Assembly (NCBI GenBank): GCA_905235675.1
Contig: CAJONC010000001.1
Location: forward strand, 164,137 to 228,136
Origin: an uncultured Bacteroidales bacterium
GTDB taxonomy: Bacteria > Bacteroidota > Bacteroidia > Bacteroidales > UBA932
Length of the DNA stretch: 64,000 bases
Direction: 5' to 3'
Positions 1 through 9,469 of this stretch are shown here, piece by piece. Within the stretch, counting starts at the first letter, position 1. Each line of letters begins with the position of its first letter. A model generated the notes under the pieces. The model was not told the origin of the DNA. It searched no databases and saw nothing but the letters and a program-made list of their open reading frames with translations. Made by a program: the position numbers and the translations under genes.

Positions 1-591
1 CTTAATGCGCTCAACGCCTTCAGCATACAGCAGGGCAACTCCTTCCTTGTCGACAGCGCCGGAAAGCGCATCTTCCCCTCAGGCCTCACCATCCTGGACA
101 TCCCCCGCACCCCCGGCGAAGCCTGCGGCAAACTTTTTGATTCAGAAGGTGTTGCAACAAGCAATCATGCAATAATAGAAAATGGCGTGGTGAAGGAGTA
201 TTTCGTAAACACCTATATGGCGAACAAACTCGGCACAGCCCCGACCGCAGAAGACGCGGTGCGGCCCTCGGTGCTGCCTTACCTGCCGTCCGGCACGGCT
301 CCCGAAGGCCCTTTCGGCAGGGAGGAAATAATGAAGCTGTGCGGCGACGGCATCCTGGTGACGGATTTCTGCGGAGGCAACTGCAACCAGGCCACCGGAG
401 CATTCTCCTACGCCATCCAGGGCTACCGCTTCAAGGACGGGAGGATTTGCCGTCCGGTACGCGAAATGCTTATTACGGGAGATATTGTATCTTTGTGGAG
501 CGGACTGATTGCCGCGGGGAACGACGCGAGACGCTGCCGTGCCAAGCTCACCCCTACCCTGGCATTCGACAATGTGGATTTCAGCGGATAA
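1..591 (+). CDS. TldD/PmbA family protein (TldE-like), C-terminal part, cut by window start
   Basis: The frame is open from base 1 to the TAA at 589-591, giving about 196 residues of a protein whose N-terminus lies outside the window. The C-terminus carries the family's GDGILVTDFCGGNCNQATG segment, followed by a 'SYAIQGYRFKDG' stretch and a 'CRPVREMLITGD' block. These match the conserved end of TldD/PmbA proteins (VTELMGxGVNxxTGDFSRGAxGFxIENG and PVxEITIAGN). TldD and its partner TldE/PmbA form a cytosolic complex that degrades unfolded peptides and matures some modified peptides; TldE lacks the zinc-binding HExxxH of TldD. Whether this copy is the TldD or TldE partner cannot be settled from the C-terminus alone. 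The next gene starts 15 bases downstream on the same strand. Confidence 0.85.
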   Translation, partial: LNALNAFSIQQGNSFLVDSAGKRIFPSGLTILDIPRTPGEACGKLFDSEGVATSNHAIIENGVVKEYFVNTYMANKLGTAPTAEDAVRPSVLPYLPSGTAPEGPFGREEIMKLCGDGILVTDFCGGNCNQATGAFSYAIQGYRFKDGRICRPVREMLITGDIVSLWSGLIAAGNDARRCRAKLTPTLAFDNVDFSG

Positions 592-606
592 TTTAACTTG
601 ACAATT

Positions 607-1179
607 ATGAAGATATCAGACAACAAAGTGGTTGCGGTCGCCTATCACCTGACCGTAGACGGAAAGACAGTCGACAAATCGCCCGAAGGGCAGCCCCTGG
701 AGTACATCCACGGCACGCACATGATGATTGCCGGCTTCGAGAAGGGTCTCGAAGGCCATGAACCGGGCGACAGATTCTCCATCGTGGTAAGCCCTGATGA
801 AGGTTACGGCGAATACAATCCCGCCTTCCGTTTCGACATTCCCAAAAGCTCCTTCGAAGTTGGAGGGGTGCTGCGCGAAGACCTGCTCCGCATAGGCACG
901 CTCGTCCCCATGTTCAATTCCGAAGGGCAGGTGGTACAGGGAACGGTGGCCGCAGTGGGCGAAAACACCGTTACCATGGACTTCAACCACCAGCTCGCAG
1001 GCAAAACCCTGAATTTCGACGTCGAGGTGGTTTCGGTGCGCGATGCCACCAAGAAAGAACTCGACGAAGGCCTGCACGGAGAATATCTCCCCCTTGAAGA
1101 AGAGGAATGCTGCGGCGGCAAGGGCAACTGCGGCAAGGGAGAGTGCGAAGGCAAAGGAGAATGCAAGAAGAATAAATAG
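607..1179 (+). CDS. slyD: SlyD-like FKBP-type peptidyl-prolyl cis-trans isomerase
   Basis: This is a cytosolic proline isomerase and chaperone of the FKBP family. Residues 1-65 form the FKBP core ('GTHMMIAGFEKGLEGHEPGD' and 'VSPDEGYGEYNP'). An insert-in-flap chaperone domain follows at about 70-130. The tail from about residue 160 is Glu-rich and then Gly/Lys/Cys-rich with five cysteines (ECCGGKGNC, GEC, GEC), resembling the nickel/zinc-binding tail of SlyD. ATG 607 was chosen because the MKISDNKVV start matches family N-termini; an in-frame TTG at 598 would add only three residues. The glycosyltransferase gene begins 2 bases after the stop, so the two are probably cotranscribed. Metal binding is inferred from the tail. 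Confidence 0.92.
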   Translation: MKISDNKVVAVAYHLTVDGKTVDKSPEGQPLEYIHGTHMMIAGFEKGLEGHEPGDRFSIVVSPDEGYGEYNPAFRFDIPKSSFEVGGVLREDLLRIGTLVPMFNSEGQVVQGTVAAVGENTVTMDFNHQLAGKTLNFDVEVVSVRDATKKELDEGLHGEYLPLEEEECCGGKGNCGKGECEGKGECKKNK

Positions 1180-1181
1180 TC

Positions 1182-2249
1182 ATGAGAGTCGCCGTCGTAG
1201 TACTGAACTGGAACACGCAGGATTACCTGCGTGCCTTCCTTCCCGGCCTGCAAAGTTCCTGCAAGAGGCTGGGGACGTGCCCCGACGGCAGTCCGGTGGC
1301 GGAACTCATAGTTGCCGACAGCGGATCCACCGACGGCTCCGCAGAGGTGCTCGCGAAGGAATTCCCGGATATCCGCGCCATCCCTCTCGGGCGGAACTAC
1401 GGTTTTACAGGAGGATACCTGCGCGCTTTCGGGCATCTTCGCAGCAGCGGCGCAGAGTATGAATACTATATTCTGCTGAACTCGGACATAGAGGTGGAAG
1501 ACGGATGGCTGGAGCCCCTTCTCGCCTGGATGGATTCGCATCCCGAATGCGGAGTCTGCGGCCCCAAGCTGCACGGATTGCTGCGCGGCGGGGCCGGCTT
1601 CATACGCAGCGGACGTTTCGAATATGCGGGAGCTGCCGGAGGGCTGCTCGACCGCTGGGGCTTCCCCTATTGCAGGGGGCGTATACGGAAGAAGGTGGAA
1701 GAGGACAGGGGGCAGTACGACGGCGCCGACAGGAATGTGCTGTGGGTTACAGGTTCGTGCCTGATGGTAAGGCGCAGCGTGTGGGAAAAGCTGGGCGGCC
1801 TCGACGACAGGTTCTTCGCCCACCAGGAAGAGATAGACTTCTGCTGGAGGGCCCAGCTTGCGGGATGGAGGGTTCAGGTGGTGCCGGAATCGCTGGTCTG
1901 GCATCTGGGGGGAGGCACCCTTCCTCCCCAGTCTCCGGTGAAACTCAAACTCAACTTCCGCAACAATCTCCTGATGCTCGGCAAAAACCTCGTCCCGACG
2001 TACCTGAGCGAAGGAATGGGCCGGAAGAAAGCGGAGCGCAAGGCGAGGCGGCTGATACGCTTCCGCGTATTTTTGGACAATTGCGCCGGAATTGCTTATT
2101 TTTGCATTGCGAAGCCGGAATACTCCAGGGCCGTGCGAGATGCACACAGGGAATGGAAGGAATTGCGAAAGCTGCCGTGCAATAAGCAGGAAGCGCTTGA
2201 AGGCGCCAAAGTTTACGGACTCACCGGCAAATGTATATTTTTAAAGTGA
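1182..2249 (+). CDS. Family 2 glycosyltransferase (rhamnosyltransferase-like)
   Basis: This 355-residue GT-A fold enzyme probably transfers a nucleotide-sugar residue to a surface glycan. The N-terminus has the GT2 signature 'VVVLNWNTQDYL', then 'VADSGSTDGSAE' (nucleotide-binding Asp) near residues 45-57. 'LNSDIEVEDGWLEPLL' at about 97-112 is the metal-binding DxD-like site. 'TGSCLMVRRSVWEKLGGLDDRFF' and 'QEEIDFCWRAQLAGW' form the acceptor-side ED motif typical of WbbL-type enzymes. There is no signal peptide or clear membrane segment, so it likely acts at the cytoplasmic face. It sits 2 bases after slyD and 7 before trkA. Donor and acceptor cannot be told from sequence. Confidence 0.9.
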   Translation: MRVAVVVLNWNTQDYLRAFLPGLQSSCKRLGTCPDGSPVAELIVADSGSTDGSAEVLAKEFPDIRAIPLGRNYGFTGGYLRAFGHLRSSGAEYEYYILLNSDIEVEDGWLEPLLAWMDSHPECGVCGPKLHGLLRGGAGFIRSGRFEYAGAAGGLLDRWGFPYCRGRIRKKVEEDRGQYDGADRNVLWVTGSCLMVRRSVWEKLGGLDDRFFAHQEEIDFCWRAQLAGWRVQVVPESLVWHLGGGTLPPQSPVKLKLNFRNNLLMLGKNLVPTYLSEGMGRKKAERKARRLIRFRVFLDNCAGIAYFCIAKPEYSRAVRDAHREWKELRKLPCNKQEALEGAKVYGLTGKCIFLK

Positions 2250-2256
2250 AGTTATC

Positions 2257-3618
2257 ATGAGAATCGTCATTCTTGGAGCGGGTGCGGTAGGCTCGCATCT
2301 CGCAAAAATGCTGAGGACGGAAGGCAATGAAATTACTGTCATCGACAACGATTCCACCCGCCTTTCCAATCTCGACAGCACCACCGACGTGCGCACAATC
2401 CAGGGAAATCCCTCGTCCACCGCTTTCCTCAAGGATGCCGGCGTGGCGAGAGCCGACCTCTTCATTGCCGTATACCCCTCGACAATGCAGGAGACCAACA
2501 TCGTGTGCGCCCTGCTCGCGAAGAAACTCGGGGCCGCCAAAGTGCTCGCGAGGGTGAATGACGAAGAATACCTGTCCGTAGAAAACCGCCGGCTGTTCAG
2601 CGAGATGGGCATAGACCTGATGTTCTATCCTGAAAGGTTCGCCGCCGACGAAATTTTCGCCCAGCTAAAGCGCAGTTCATCCTCCGAGACCATGGACTTC
2701 GCAAACGGAAAACTCCAGATTTCGGTATTCAAGCTCGACGAAGACTCTCCCCTGCTCGATCTCACGCTCGGGGAATTCGTGTCGCAGCTCAGCGCCGCCC
2801 AGCTCGAACAGTTCCGCATCATAGCCCTCAGCCGCGGCAACACCACCATCATCCCCAACCAGAATACCGTCTTCCAGTTCAATGACCTGGTTTTCACTTT
2901 TTCAGGGAAGGAAGCCGTGGATCTGCTCGTCAAGTACTTCGGGCAGAGCACCCTGCAGGTGAACAAGGTGATGATAATGGGAGGCAATGCCATTGCCGAA
3001 ATGCTTGCCGAAGACCTCAACGCAAAGGGCATCCAGGTGAAAATGATAGAGAAGAAGCACGAAAAATGCATCTATCTCTGGGAAAAACTGAACGACGACA
3101 TAGAAATAGTGAACGGCGACGGCCGCAATTCCGACTTTCTCTTTGAAGAGGGCATCAACGAATGCGACGCCTTCGTTTCCCTCACCGGAAGCGACGAGAC
3201 CAATGTGCTCGCCTGCGTGGTGGCGAAAAAAATGGGCGTACCCCGTACCGTGGCGGAAGTGGAAAACATGGAATACGTCAATCTCGCCGAAGAAATGGGC
3301 GTGGACTGCGTGATTAACAAGAAACTTATTACAGCGGCGAACATCTTCCGCTTCACCCTCGGGGGCAAGGCGCGCTTCGTCAAATACATGCGCGGCACCA
3401 ACGCCGAAGTGATTGAATACACCGCCTCGCCTGGAAGCAGCATAACCAAGGCACCGCTGCGCGAGATCAAATTCCCCGAAGGTGCAATAATCGGAGGAGT
3501 CATACGCGGCGACGACGCATTCATAGCCGTGGGCAGGACACAGATAATGCCCAACGACAGGGTTGCGATTTTCGCGCTTCCCGACAGTATCAAATCAGTG
3601 GACAAATTCTTTAAATAA
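2257..3618 (+). CDS. trkA: Trk potassium uptake regulatory protein TrkA
   Basis: TrkA is the peripheral NAD(H)-binding subunit that gates TrkH/TrkG-type potassium channels. At 453 residues it has the full-length double layout: RCK_N (GAGAVGSHLAKML at residues 7-19), RCK_C, a second RCK_N near residue 232 (MIMGGNAIAEMLAEDL), and a second RCK_C ending in a 'PNDRVAIFALPDSIKSV' block. The first Rossmann repeat keeps GxGxxG with the acidic 'VIDND' ribose-binding end of beta-2. The second has GGNAIAE, a looser glycine pattern as in many TrkA second repeats. No trkH is visible here. The gene is 7 bases after the glycosyltransferase and 2 before the alpha-galactosidase. Confidence 0.95.
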   Translation: MRIVILGAGAVGSHLAKMLRTEGNEITVIDNDSTRLSNLDSTTDVRTIQGNPSSTAFLKDAGVARADLFIAVYPSTMQETNIVCALLAKKLGAAKVLARVNDEEYLSVENRRLFSEMGIDLMFYPERFAADEIFAQLKRSSSSETMDFANGKLQISVFKLDEDSPLLDLTLGEFVSQLSAAQLEQFRIIALSRGNTTIIPNQNTVFQFNDLVFTFSGKEAVDLLVKYFGQSTLQVNKVMIMGGNAIAEMLAEDLNAKGIQVKMIEKKHEKCIYLWEKLNDDIEIVNGDGRNSDFLFEEGINECDAFVSLTGSDETNVLACVVAKKMGVPRTVAEVENMEYVNLAEEMGVDCVINKKLITAANIFRFTLGGKARFVKYMRGTNAEVIEYTASPGSSITKAPLREIKFPEGAIIGGVIRGDDAFIAVGRTQIMPNDRVAIFALPDSIKSVDKFFK

Positions 3619-3620
3619 AT

Positions 3621-5807
3621 ATGAAAAAAGCCATCTCCCTGCTGTTCCTGCTTGCCGCAAGCGCAAGCCTCAGCGCCGAAGACCTGTTGATAAATACCAA
3701 AAACTCCACCCTGCTGCTGCGTGCATACCAGGGCAAGGAACTCTTTTTCGACTATTACGGGCCAAGGATTGATGCCGCCGAAGCAAAGCAGATCCACACC
3801 CTCGGTCTCGCCGTCGGCAAAGTTGCATATCCCACTTTCAACGGTGTGACGGGCACGGAACCTGCGCTGGCCGTGGAGCATACCGACGGCGCCCTTTCCC
3901 TCACTCTTAAAGTCAAAAGCGTGAGCGAAGAGCCTTCCGAAGGAGGAAAAACCTGGAAGATAAGCACCGGCGACGATGTTTATCCGTTCAGCGTCGACAT
4001 ATTCTACCGCACTTATGAAGATGAAGACATCATAGAGACCTGGCAGGAGATAAGCCACAGGGAAAAAGGCGAAGTAAAACTGCTGAAATATGCTTCCTGC
4101 CAGATTCCCTTACGCTCGGGCGATGTCTGGATACTGCATGAAAGCGGAGACTGGGGGCGCGAACGCGACATTACCGTGCAGCCCCTCCTTGACGGTGAGA
4201 TAGCAGTCTGCAACCGCGACGGAGTGCGCAACTCGCAGCAGGACGTTGCCGAGATAATGCTGTCGCTGGACGGAGAGCCCCGCGAGCAGGAAGGCCGCAC
4301 CATAGGCATGACGCTTGAGTGGTCCGGCAACTTCAAGATAAGCGCGAAGACGGTAAAAGGCTGGCCTACCTACCATTACGTGGTTGCCGGCATAGACGAT
4401 CTCGCCTCCGCATATTATCTTCCGAAGAACAAGGTATTTGAAACGCCGAAGACGGCACTCAGCTTCTCGTCCGAAGGCATGGGGCAGGTCAGCCGCAATT
4501 TCCACAAATGGGGCCGTGAACACCGCCTCGCACACGGCACCGACTGCCGCGAGATTCTGCTGAACAGCTGGGAAGGCGTATATCTGGACGTTGACCAGGA
4601 AAAGATGACGCGCATGATGCGCGAGATAGCGGATCTCGGCGGAGAGCTGTTCGTGATGGATGACGGCTGGTTCGGCACCAAATATCCGAGGAACGTTGCA
4701 AATGCCGCCCTCGGCGACTGGGTTACCGACACCCGCAAGCTCCCCGGAGGAATCCAGCCCCTGATAGACGAGGCGAAGGCAAACGGAATCAAATTCGGTA
4801 TCTGGATAGAGCCGGAAATGGGCAACTACAAAGCCAGCATGCTCTGGGACAATCATCCCGACTGGTTCCTGAGCAATCCCGGAAGGGATCCCAAACTTGG
4901 CAGGGGCAAGAGCCAGATGGTGCTCGACCTCAGCAACCCCGCAGTGCAGGACTACGTGTTCGGCATCTTGGACGGACTGATGACCGACTATCCCGAAATT
5001 TATTACATAAAGTGGGATGCCAACATGAACATACGCGACTGCCATTCCGCCTACCAGAAACACCAGTCTAACCTTTATACCGAATACCACAAGGGTCTTG
5101 AAAGCACCTTAAAGCGCATCAGGGCCAAATATCCCGACCTGATTATACAGGCCTGCGCCAGCGGCGGCGGCCGCGTCAACTACGGCAACCTGCAGTATTT
5201 CGACGAGTTCTGGACCAGCGACGACACCGACCCCATGCAGCGCATCTACATCCAGTGGGGAACATCGATGTTCTACCCCGCAGTCGCCATGGCGTCGCAT
5301 ATCAGCGCCTCCCCCAACCATCAGACGCAGCAGGAATACTCCCTGAAGTTCCGCACCGACGTCGCGATGTCCGGCCGGCTCGGCATGGAGATGCGTCCCT
5401 GGGACCTCGATGATGCCGAGAAGGAATTCGTAAGGAAAGCTTTCGCCGATTACAAACGCCTGCGTCCCGTAATCCAGCAGGGAGACCTCTACAGGCTGAA
5501 CTCCCCCTACGACACCCGCAGGGAACTTACCAGTTCGCTGATGTACGTAAGCCCCGACAAGAGCAGCGCGGTATTTTTCGGCTTTGAGCTCAGGCACATG
5601 ACAAGGTCAAAATATCCCCTCTTCAGGATGGCAGGGCTGGATCCCGAAAAGACCTACCGCCTGCACGAGATAAATGCGGTGGACAAGAGCTTCGGAAAGC
5701 TGGAAGGTGCGGAAATCAAAGGCCGCATCCTGATGGAATGCGGCCTCGATATTCCTTTCCCCGGCGAACGTTCCAGCCGGGTGATAGAACTCAGCGAAGT
5801 ACGGTAG
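3621..5807 (+). CDS. Secreted GH36 alpha-galactosidase
   Basis: This 728-residue enzyme hydrolyses terminal alpha-1,6-galactose from raffinose-type oligosaccharides or galactomannan. A signal peptide (MKKAISLLFLLAASASLSA) directs it to the periplasm or beyond. An N-terminal beta-supersandwich covers roughly 20-290. The (beta/alpha)8 barrel from about 310 contains 'DDGWFG', 'GIWIEPEMGN', the nucleophile D466 in 'YYIKWDANMN', and the acid/base Asp pair at 534-535 in 'WTSDDTDPMQR'. A C-terminal beta domain ends with 'IPFPGERSSRVIELS'. The gene is the last of the left plus-strand run. Its TAG is separated by one base from the stop of the convergent M16 peptidase gene, leaving no room for a terminator between them. 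Confidence 0.95.
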   Translation: MKKAISLLFLLAASASLSAEDLLINTKNSTLLLRAYQGKELFFDYYGPRIDAAEAKQIHTLGLAVGKVAYPTFNGVTGTEPALAVEHTDGALSLTLKVKSVSEEPSEGGKTWKISTGDDVYPFSVDIFYRTYEDEDIIETWQEISHREKGEVKLLKYASCQIPLRSGDVWILHESGDWGRERDITVQPLLDGEIAVCNRDGVRNSQQDVAEIMLSLDGEPREQEGRTIGMTLEWSGNFKISAKTVKGWPTYHYVVAGIDDLASAYYLPKNKVFETPKTALSFSSEGMGQVSRNFHKWGREHRLAHGTDCREILLNSWEGVYLDVDQEKMTRMMREIADLGGELFVMDDGWFGTKYPRNVANAALGDWVTDTRKLPGGIQPLIDEAKANGIKFGIWIEPEMGNYKASMLWDNHPDWFLSNPGRDPKLGRGKSQMVLDLSNPAVQDYVFGILDGLMTDYPEIYYIKWDANMNIRDCHSAYQKHQSNLYTEYHKGLESTLKRIRAKYPDLIIQACASGGGRVNYGNLQYFDEFWTSDDTDPMQRIYIQWGTSMFYPAVAMASHISASPNHQTQQEYSLKFRTDVAMSGRLGMEMRPWDLDDAEKEFVRKAFADYKRLRPVIQQGDLYRLNSPYDTRRELTSSLMYVSPDKSSAVFFGFELRHMTRSKYPLFRMAGLDPEKTYRLHEINAVDKSFGKLEGAEIKGRILMECGLDIPFPGERSSRVIELSEVR

Positions 5808-5808
5808 C

Positions 5809-8619
5809 CTACTCCGGAACCATTACGTATTCAACCTTGTTGCCGGAATTCACGACAGCTGCGGCGGCCGCACGTATCTTTTCCGCGGTCAATGCTTCGA
5901 CAGCCGCCTCATAGGCCTTGTCATATTCGGGATAACCGTCGAGCAGGTCGGTAATCCTGGACATCCAGTAATTGTTGGAGATGCGGTTCTCGGGAATCTT
6001 CTTCCTGAGATTCAGTACCGTCATGTTGAATTCTTCTTCCGTGGGGCCGTCGGCGACAAACTCCGCGAGCTGGGCCTTGGCTACGGTAAGAAGGGTGTCG
6101 CAAAGTTCGGGCTTGCACTGGAACTGCACCATTATCGTGCCCGTCTCCTCGGGATACTTCTCCTGATAAGCGGCGGTATGGGCGCCATAGGTTCCGCCTA
6201 TTTCCTCACGCAGGGATGCCACGTAACGCATGTCGAGTATATACGATACGGCGTCGAGCGCTGCTGAATTCGCTGCGGAATAAGCCAGCGGAGCATGGTA
6301 GTTGAGGAGCACGGTGCTCTGGGGAGTCTCCATCTTCGCGGGATCGACCTTCTCCACTATGCCGTCCACGGGACCGGTCTTGCAGTCCTTCCATGCAGGC
6401 GCTTTCTTCCCTTTCTTAATGGATCCTATATACTTCTCCACGAGGGGCTTGAGTTCATCTACGTCAACATCGCCAACGACTACGAACCTGAGGCCCGCGG
6501 CATCGCTGAAGAGCTTGCGGTAATTCTTTTCCACCACATCTATCGAAGCTTCCCTGAGGGTTTCTTCGCTTACTATACTGCGGCGGGGATTGTTGCCGTA
6601 GAGCGCCTCCATATAACCCTTCTGCATCTTGTAATTTGGAGTGTTCACGAAGTTGGGCAGTATTGCGCCGAGCTGGTTGATGCCGACGGCATATTCTTCC
6701 GCATCGAAACGGGGTTCTGCATATTTCAGGTAAACCAGCTGCAGGGCCGTTTCAAGATCTTTCCTGTTCGAAGAACCGGTGATACCGTTGGTAAGGCTCC
6801 CTATGGTGGGTGTCACCGAAACCGTCTTGCCGGTGAGCATTTTGCTGACCTGGGTTCCGCTGAATCCGGCGACTCCGGAATTCTGCATGAACATCGACCA
6901 TACGCTGCCGTCGAAAGAACTGAGATCCGAGGTGGGAATAAGGCTCTCTCCCCCTTCGCGGTAGAGCCTGAAAATTATCTGGTCTTTCTGGTAATCGGTG
7001 GGCAGAACATAAACCTGTACGCCGTTCCTGAGAGTCCAGCTGACACTTTTATAAGGGCCATCCGCCGTCTTCTTCACCGCCGAGCCCTTGAGGCTTGCAG
7101 GGTCGAGGAAGGAAGAAGCGATCTCTTCACCTTCAATGGGCCTGATATCGGAAGCCTTCACCTTTTCGACAACTGCCTTGATTTCATCTGCGGAAGGGGT
7201 ATTGATGCCCTCTTTCTGGGGGCCGGTGTATATCACCACCAGGTTTTCGTCGCCAAGGAGCTGGGGAGCGACCTGATTGAGCATGTCCACGCTCAGCATG
7301 GAAAGTATCTGCTTGCCGAGCTGCTCAGCGGTGACGGGGTCGAGATAAGGCTTGTTGTCGAAGAAGTTCTGGAGCAGAGGACGCACCAGCTGGGGATTGC
7401 GGCGGGTATCGGCCCTCTGGACTGCATTTTCCAGCGAAGAGATGATATTGGCCTTTGCACGCTCGAACTCATCGGCCTGGAAGCCGAAACGGCGCATGCG
7501 CTCGAGTTCGGTATAGAAAGCCTCGAATCCGCCCAGGATATTGTCTTCCTTCAGGGTTACGCTTCCCATGGACGCATCGACCGCCTCATAGATGAGATTG
7601 CCTATATAGAAGTTCCCGCTGATATAAGGGGCGTCGGCCTTGGAGGTGATGTCGTTGAAACGCTCGTCCATAATCATGCTGACAAGCCTCTTGAGATAAT
7701 CCTGCATCACGCCCATCATGGTATTGTTGATCAGTTCTGGGGCGGCGGGGCTCTTCCATGCCATCTCTATTTCAACGGCGGAGGCCTCGGGATCGGTTAC
7801 GATTCCCACCACGGTTTCCTTGTTTGCAGGGAAGGGAATTTCCGGCTTTGCCGCAGGATTGGGTTCCGCGGGAATCACTCCGAAAATTTCCCTGATTTTG
7901 GCCTCGGTGCGGTCGACGTCGACATCTCCCACCACCACGACCGCCTGCATGTCGGGATGATACCAGGTCCTGTAGAAATTGTGCAGGCTCCGGGGATTGA
8001 AGCCCATTATGCTCTCTTCCTGCCCGATAAGGGTGCAGGTGGCATATTTGGTGTCGCCGAAATAATACGGCAGTGAGGCTTCAAACGCGCGCCATGAAGC
8101 ATTGCGGCGCTGGCGGCGCTCCTCGCGTATGACTCCGCGCTCGGCGTCGATCTCATCAGTAGCGTTGGTAACAAAGTGCGCGTACTCGCAAAGGACCATC
8201 AGGCAGCTGTCCACGACAGTCTCACGCTCGACAGGGATATTGTTGAGCATGTACTGGGTTTCTTCAAAGCCGGTGGAAGCATTGATGTTGCGTCCGAATT
8301 CGGCGCCTATGCCCTGAAGATAGTTGAGTATGCCCTTGCCGGGAAAATGTTCGGTGCCATTGAAGCACATGTGCTCGAGGAAGTGTGCGAGGCCGTCCTG
8401 GTCGGGAGTTTCCTGGATTGCCCCCACGTTTGTGGCAAGATAAAATTCGGCACGGTGCTCAGGAAGCTCATTATGCCTGATATAATACGTAAGTCCGTTG
8501 TCAAGTCTGCCGACTTTGACGGCAGGGTCTCCCGGGAGCGGACGCATCGCCGGATTGTCCTGCGCGGACAGGTTAAAAGCAGCGGCTGCTGCGAACAAAA
8601 GGAATAAAATCTTTTTCAT
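5809..8619 (-). CDS. Two-domain M16 zinc peptidase (pitrilysin family), secreted
   Basis: This 936-residue metalloprotease has two M16 halves. The active half carries the inverted zinc motif HFLEH (in 'GLAHFLEHMCFNGTEHFPG') and the downstream third ligand region 'ERGVIREERRQRR'. The second half (from about residue 500) lacks HxxEH and forms the closing half of the clamshell. The start was placed at 8619 because MKKILFLLFAAAAAFNLSAQ is a clean signal peptide; an upstream in-frame extension to 8664 would bury it. Bacteroidota M16 enzymes of this size are periplasmic or membrane-associated and cleave short peptides. It is the last gene of the lon operon, 19 bases after the thioredoxin-like gene. 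Confidence 0.93.
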   Translation of the reverse strand: MKKILFLLFAAAAAFNLSAQDNPAMRPLPGDPAVKVGRLDNGLTYYIRHNELPEHRAEFYLATNVGAIQETPDQDGLAHFLEHMCFNGTEHFPGKGILNYLQGIGAEFGRNINASTGFEETQYMLNNIPVERETVVDSCLMVLCEYAHFVTNATDEIDAERGVIREERRQRRNASWRAFEASLPYYFGDTKYATCTLIGQEESIMGFNPRSLHNFYRTWYHPDMQAVVVVGDVDVDRTEAKIREIFGVIPAEPNPAAKPEIPFPANKETVVGIVTDPEASAVEIEMAWKSPAAPELINNTMMGVMQDYLKRLVSMIMDERFNDITSKADAPYISGNFYIGNLIYEAVDASMGSVTLKEDNILGGFEAFYTELERMRRFGFQADEFERAKANIISSLENAVQRADTRRNPQLVRPLLQNFFDNKPYLDPVTAEQLGKQILSMLSVDMLNQVAPQLLGDENLVVIYTGPQKEGINTPSADEIKAVVEKVKASDIRPIEGEEIASSFLDPASLKGSAVKKTADGPYKSVSWTLRNGVQVYVLPTDYQKDQIIFRLYREGGESLIPTSDLSSFDGSVWSMFMQNSGVAGFSGTQVSKMLTGKTVSVTPTIGSLTNGITGSSNRKDLETALQLVYLKYAEPRFDAEEYAVGINQLGAILPNFVNTPNYKMQKGYMEALYGNNPRRSIVSEETLREASIDVVEKNYRKLFSDAAGLRFVVVGDVDVDELKPLVEKYIGSIKKGKKAPAWKDCKTGPVDGIVEKVDPAKMETPQSTVLLNYHAPLAYSAANSAALDAVSYILDMRYVASLREEIGGTYGAHTAAYQEKYPEETGTIMVQFQCKPELCDTLLTVAKAQLAEFVADGPTEEEFNMTVLNLRKKIPENRISNNYWMSRITDLLDGYPEYDKAYEAAVEALTAEKIRAAAAAVVNSGNKVEYVMVPE

Positions 8620-8638
8620 AGTATTTGAATTGATGCTG

Positions 8639-9469
8639 CTATTTTTCGTCGGCAAAAATTTCATGTATTTCCCTGGCTGTCACAAGAAGCTCCGGCAGTA
8701 CGTCCAGTTCAAGCCTTCTGCCCGTTATGGTGCCTTCAGGCGCGACCATGAACATCCTCGGAGTTGAAAAAACCCCGTACAGACGGAGATAGTCGCTGTC
8801 CACCGAAGGGTCCCAGTAATGTTCGACGCGCACATTGGGATTGTTCACCCTGAACCCTTTGCGGAATTCCCTCCAGGCTTTTCTGTCGGTGCCTGCATAA
8901 AAAGCCACGAGAGTCACGGGAAAATCCACATGCTTTTCCAGCACGCCGGGAAGCAGCCTGGCTTCCATCGCGCATTTGCTGCAGGTAGGGTCGTAGAACC
9001 ACAGTATGCTAGTCTTTCCCTTTTCGGGAATCGCCTTCTTCCCCCTGCACGGCTTCCTTGCGATCAGCACCGGAGCCTGCATTCCTATCAGGGAATTGCG
9101 GTTCAGGTTCACGAACATTTCGGCGTCCATGGCCTCGAACTCCCCTTCAAACTTCATTGTACCGTCGGCGAACCATTTGTCGTACAGATAGATAGCCACG
9201 GCCTCGTCGCCCATTACCGGAGCATCTTTATAGTCGTTGAAGAGTTTGCGGGCAATATGCTCCCGCATTGCTTCATCGTGCACCGAGGTAATCAGGAAAT
9301 CGCATTCCAGCTGCTTGGTTTCCACACTCTCATACAGGATTGCGGAAGTGTAATTGTTCAGCAGGCTGTCGAGTACCGCAAAGCCGAGGGTATCCTTCTG
9401 GGCCCTTGCATCCGGTGTGGATGCAAGGCAGGCAATACAGAGGGCCAGGGCAATGAACAGGCGTTTCAT
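8639..9469 (-). CDS. Thioredoxin-fold periplasmic protein with DUF5106-type N-terminal region
   Basis: The 276-residue product starts with a signal peptide (MKRLFIALALCIACLASTPDARA). Residues about 25-140 form a helical region resembling the DUF5106 domain found in front of TlpA-like thioredoxins in Bacteroidota. The second half is thioredoxin-like: 'KTSILWFYDPTCSKCAMEARLL' holds a CSKC redox pair, and 'YGVFSTPRMFMVAPEGTI' supplies the cis-Pro loop. This suggests periplasmic thiol-disulfide work or a link to envelope stress, but the substrate is unknown. The ATG overlaps the coaD stop by 4 bases, so translation is probably coupled. Domain naming is from memory of the family; the fold and redox motif are seen directly. 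Confidence 0.8.
   Translation of the reverse strand: MKRLFIALALCIACLASTPDARAQKDTLGFAVLDSLLNNYTSAILYESVETKQLECDFLITSVHDEAMREHIARKLFNDYKDAPVMGDEAVAIYLYDKWFADGTMKFEGEFEAMDAEMFVNLNRNSLIGMQAPVLIARKPCRGKKAIPEKGKTSILWFYDPTCSKCAMEARLLPGVLEKHVDFPVTLVAFYAGTDRKAWREFRKGFRVNNPNVRVEHYWDPSVDSDYLRLYGVFSTPRMFMVAPEGTITGRRLELDVLPELLVTAREIHEIFADEK

Noticed and set aside
804..2147. A 447-residue minus-strand frame across slyD and GT2
   Set aside because: Crosses two well-supported genes and shows no domain.
6295..8076. A 593-residue open frame on the plus strand opposite the M16 peptidase
   Set aside because: Shadow of the GC-rich M16 gene; no family features.
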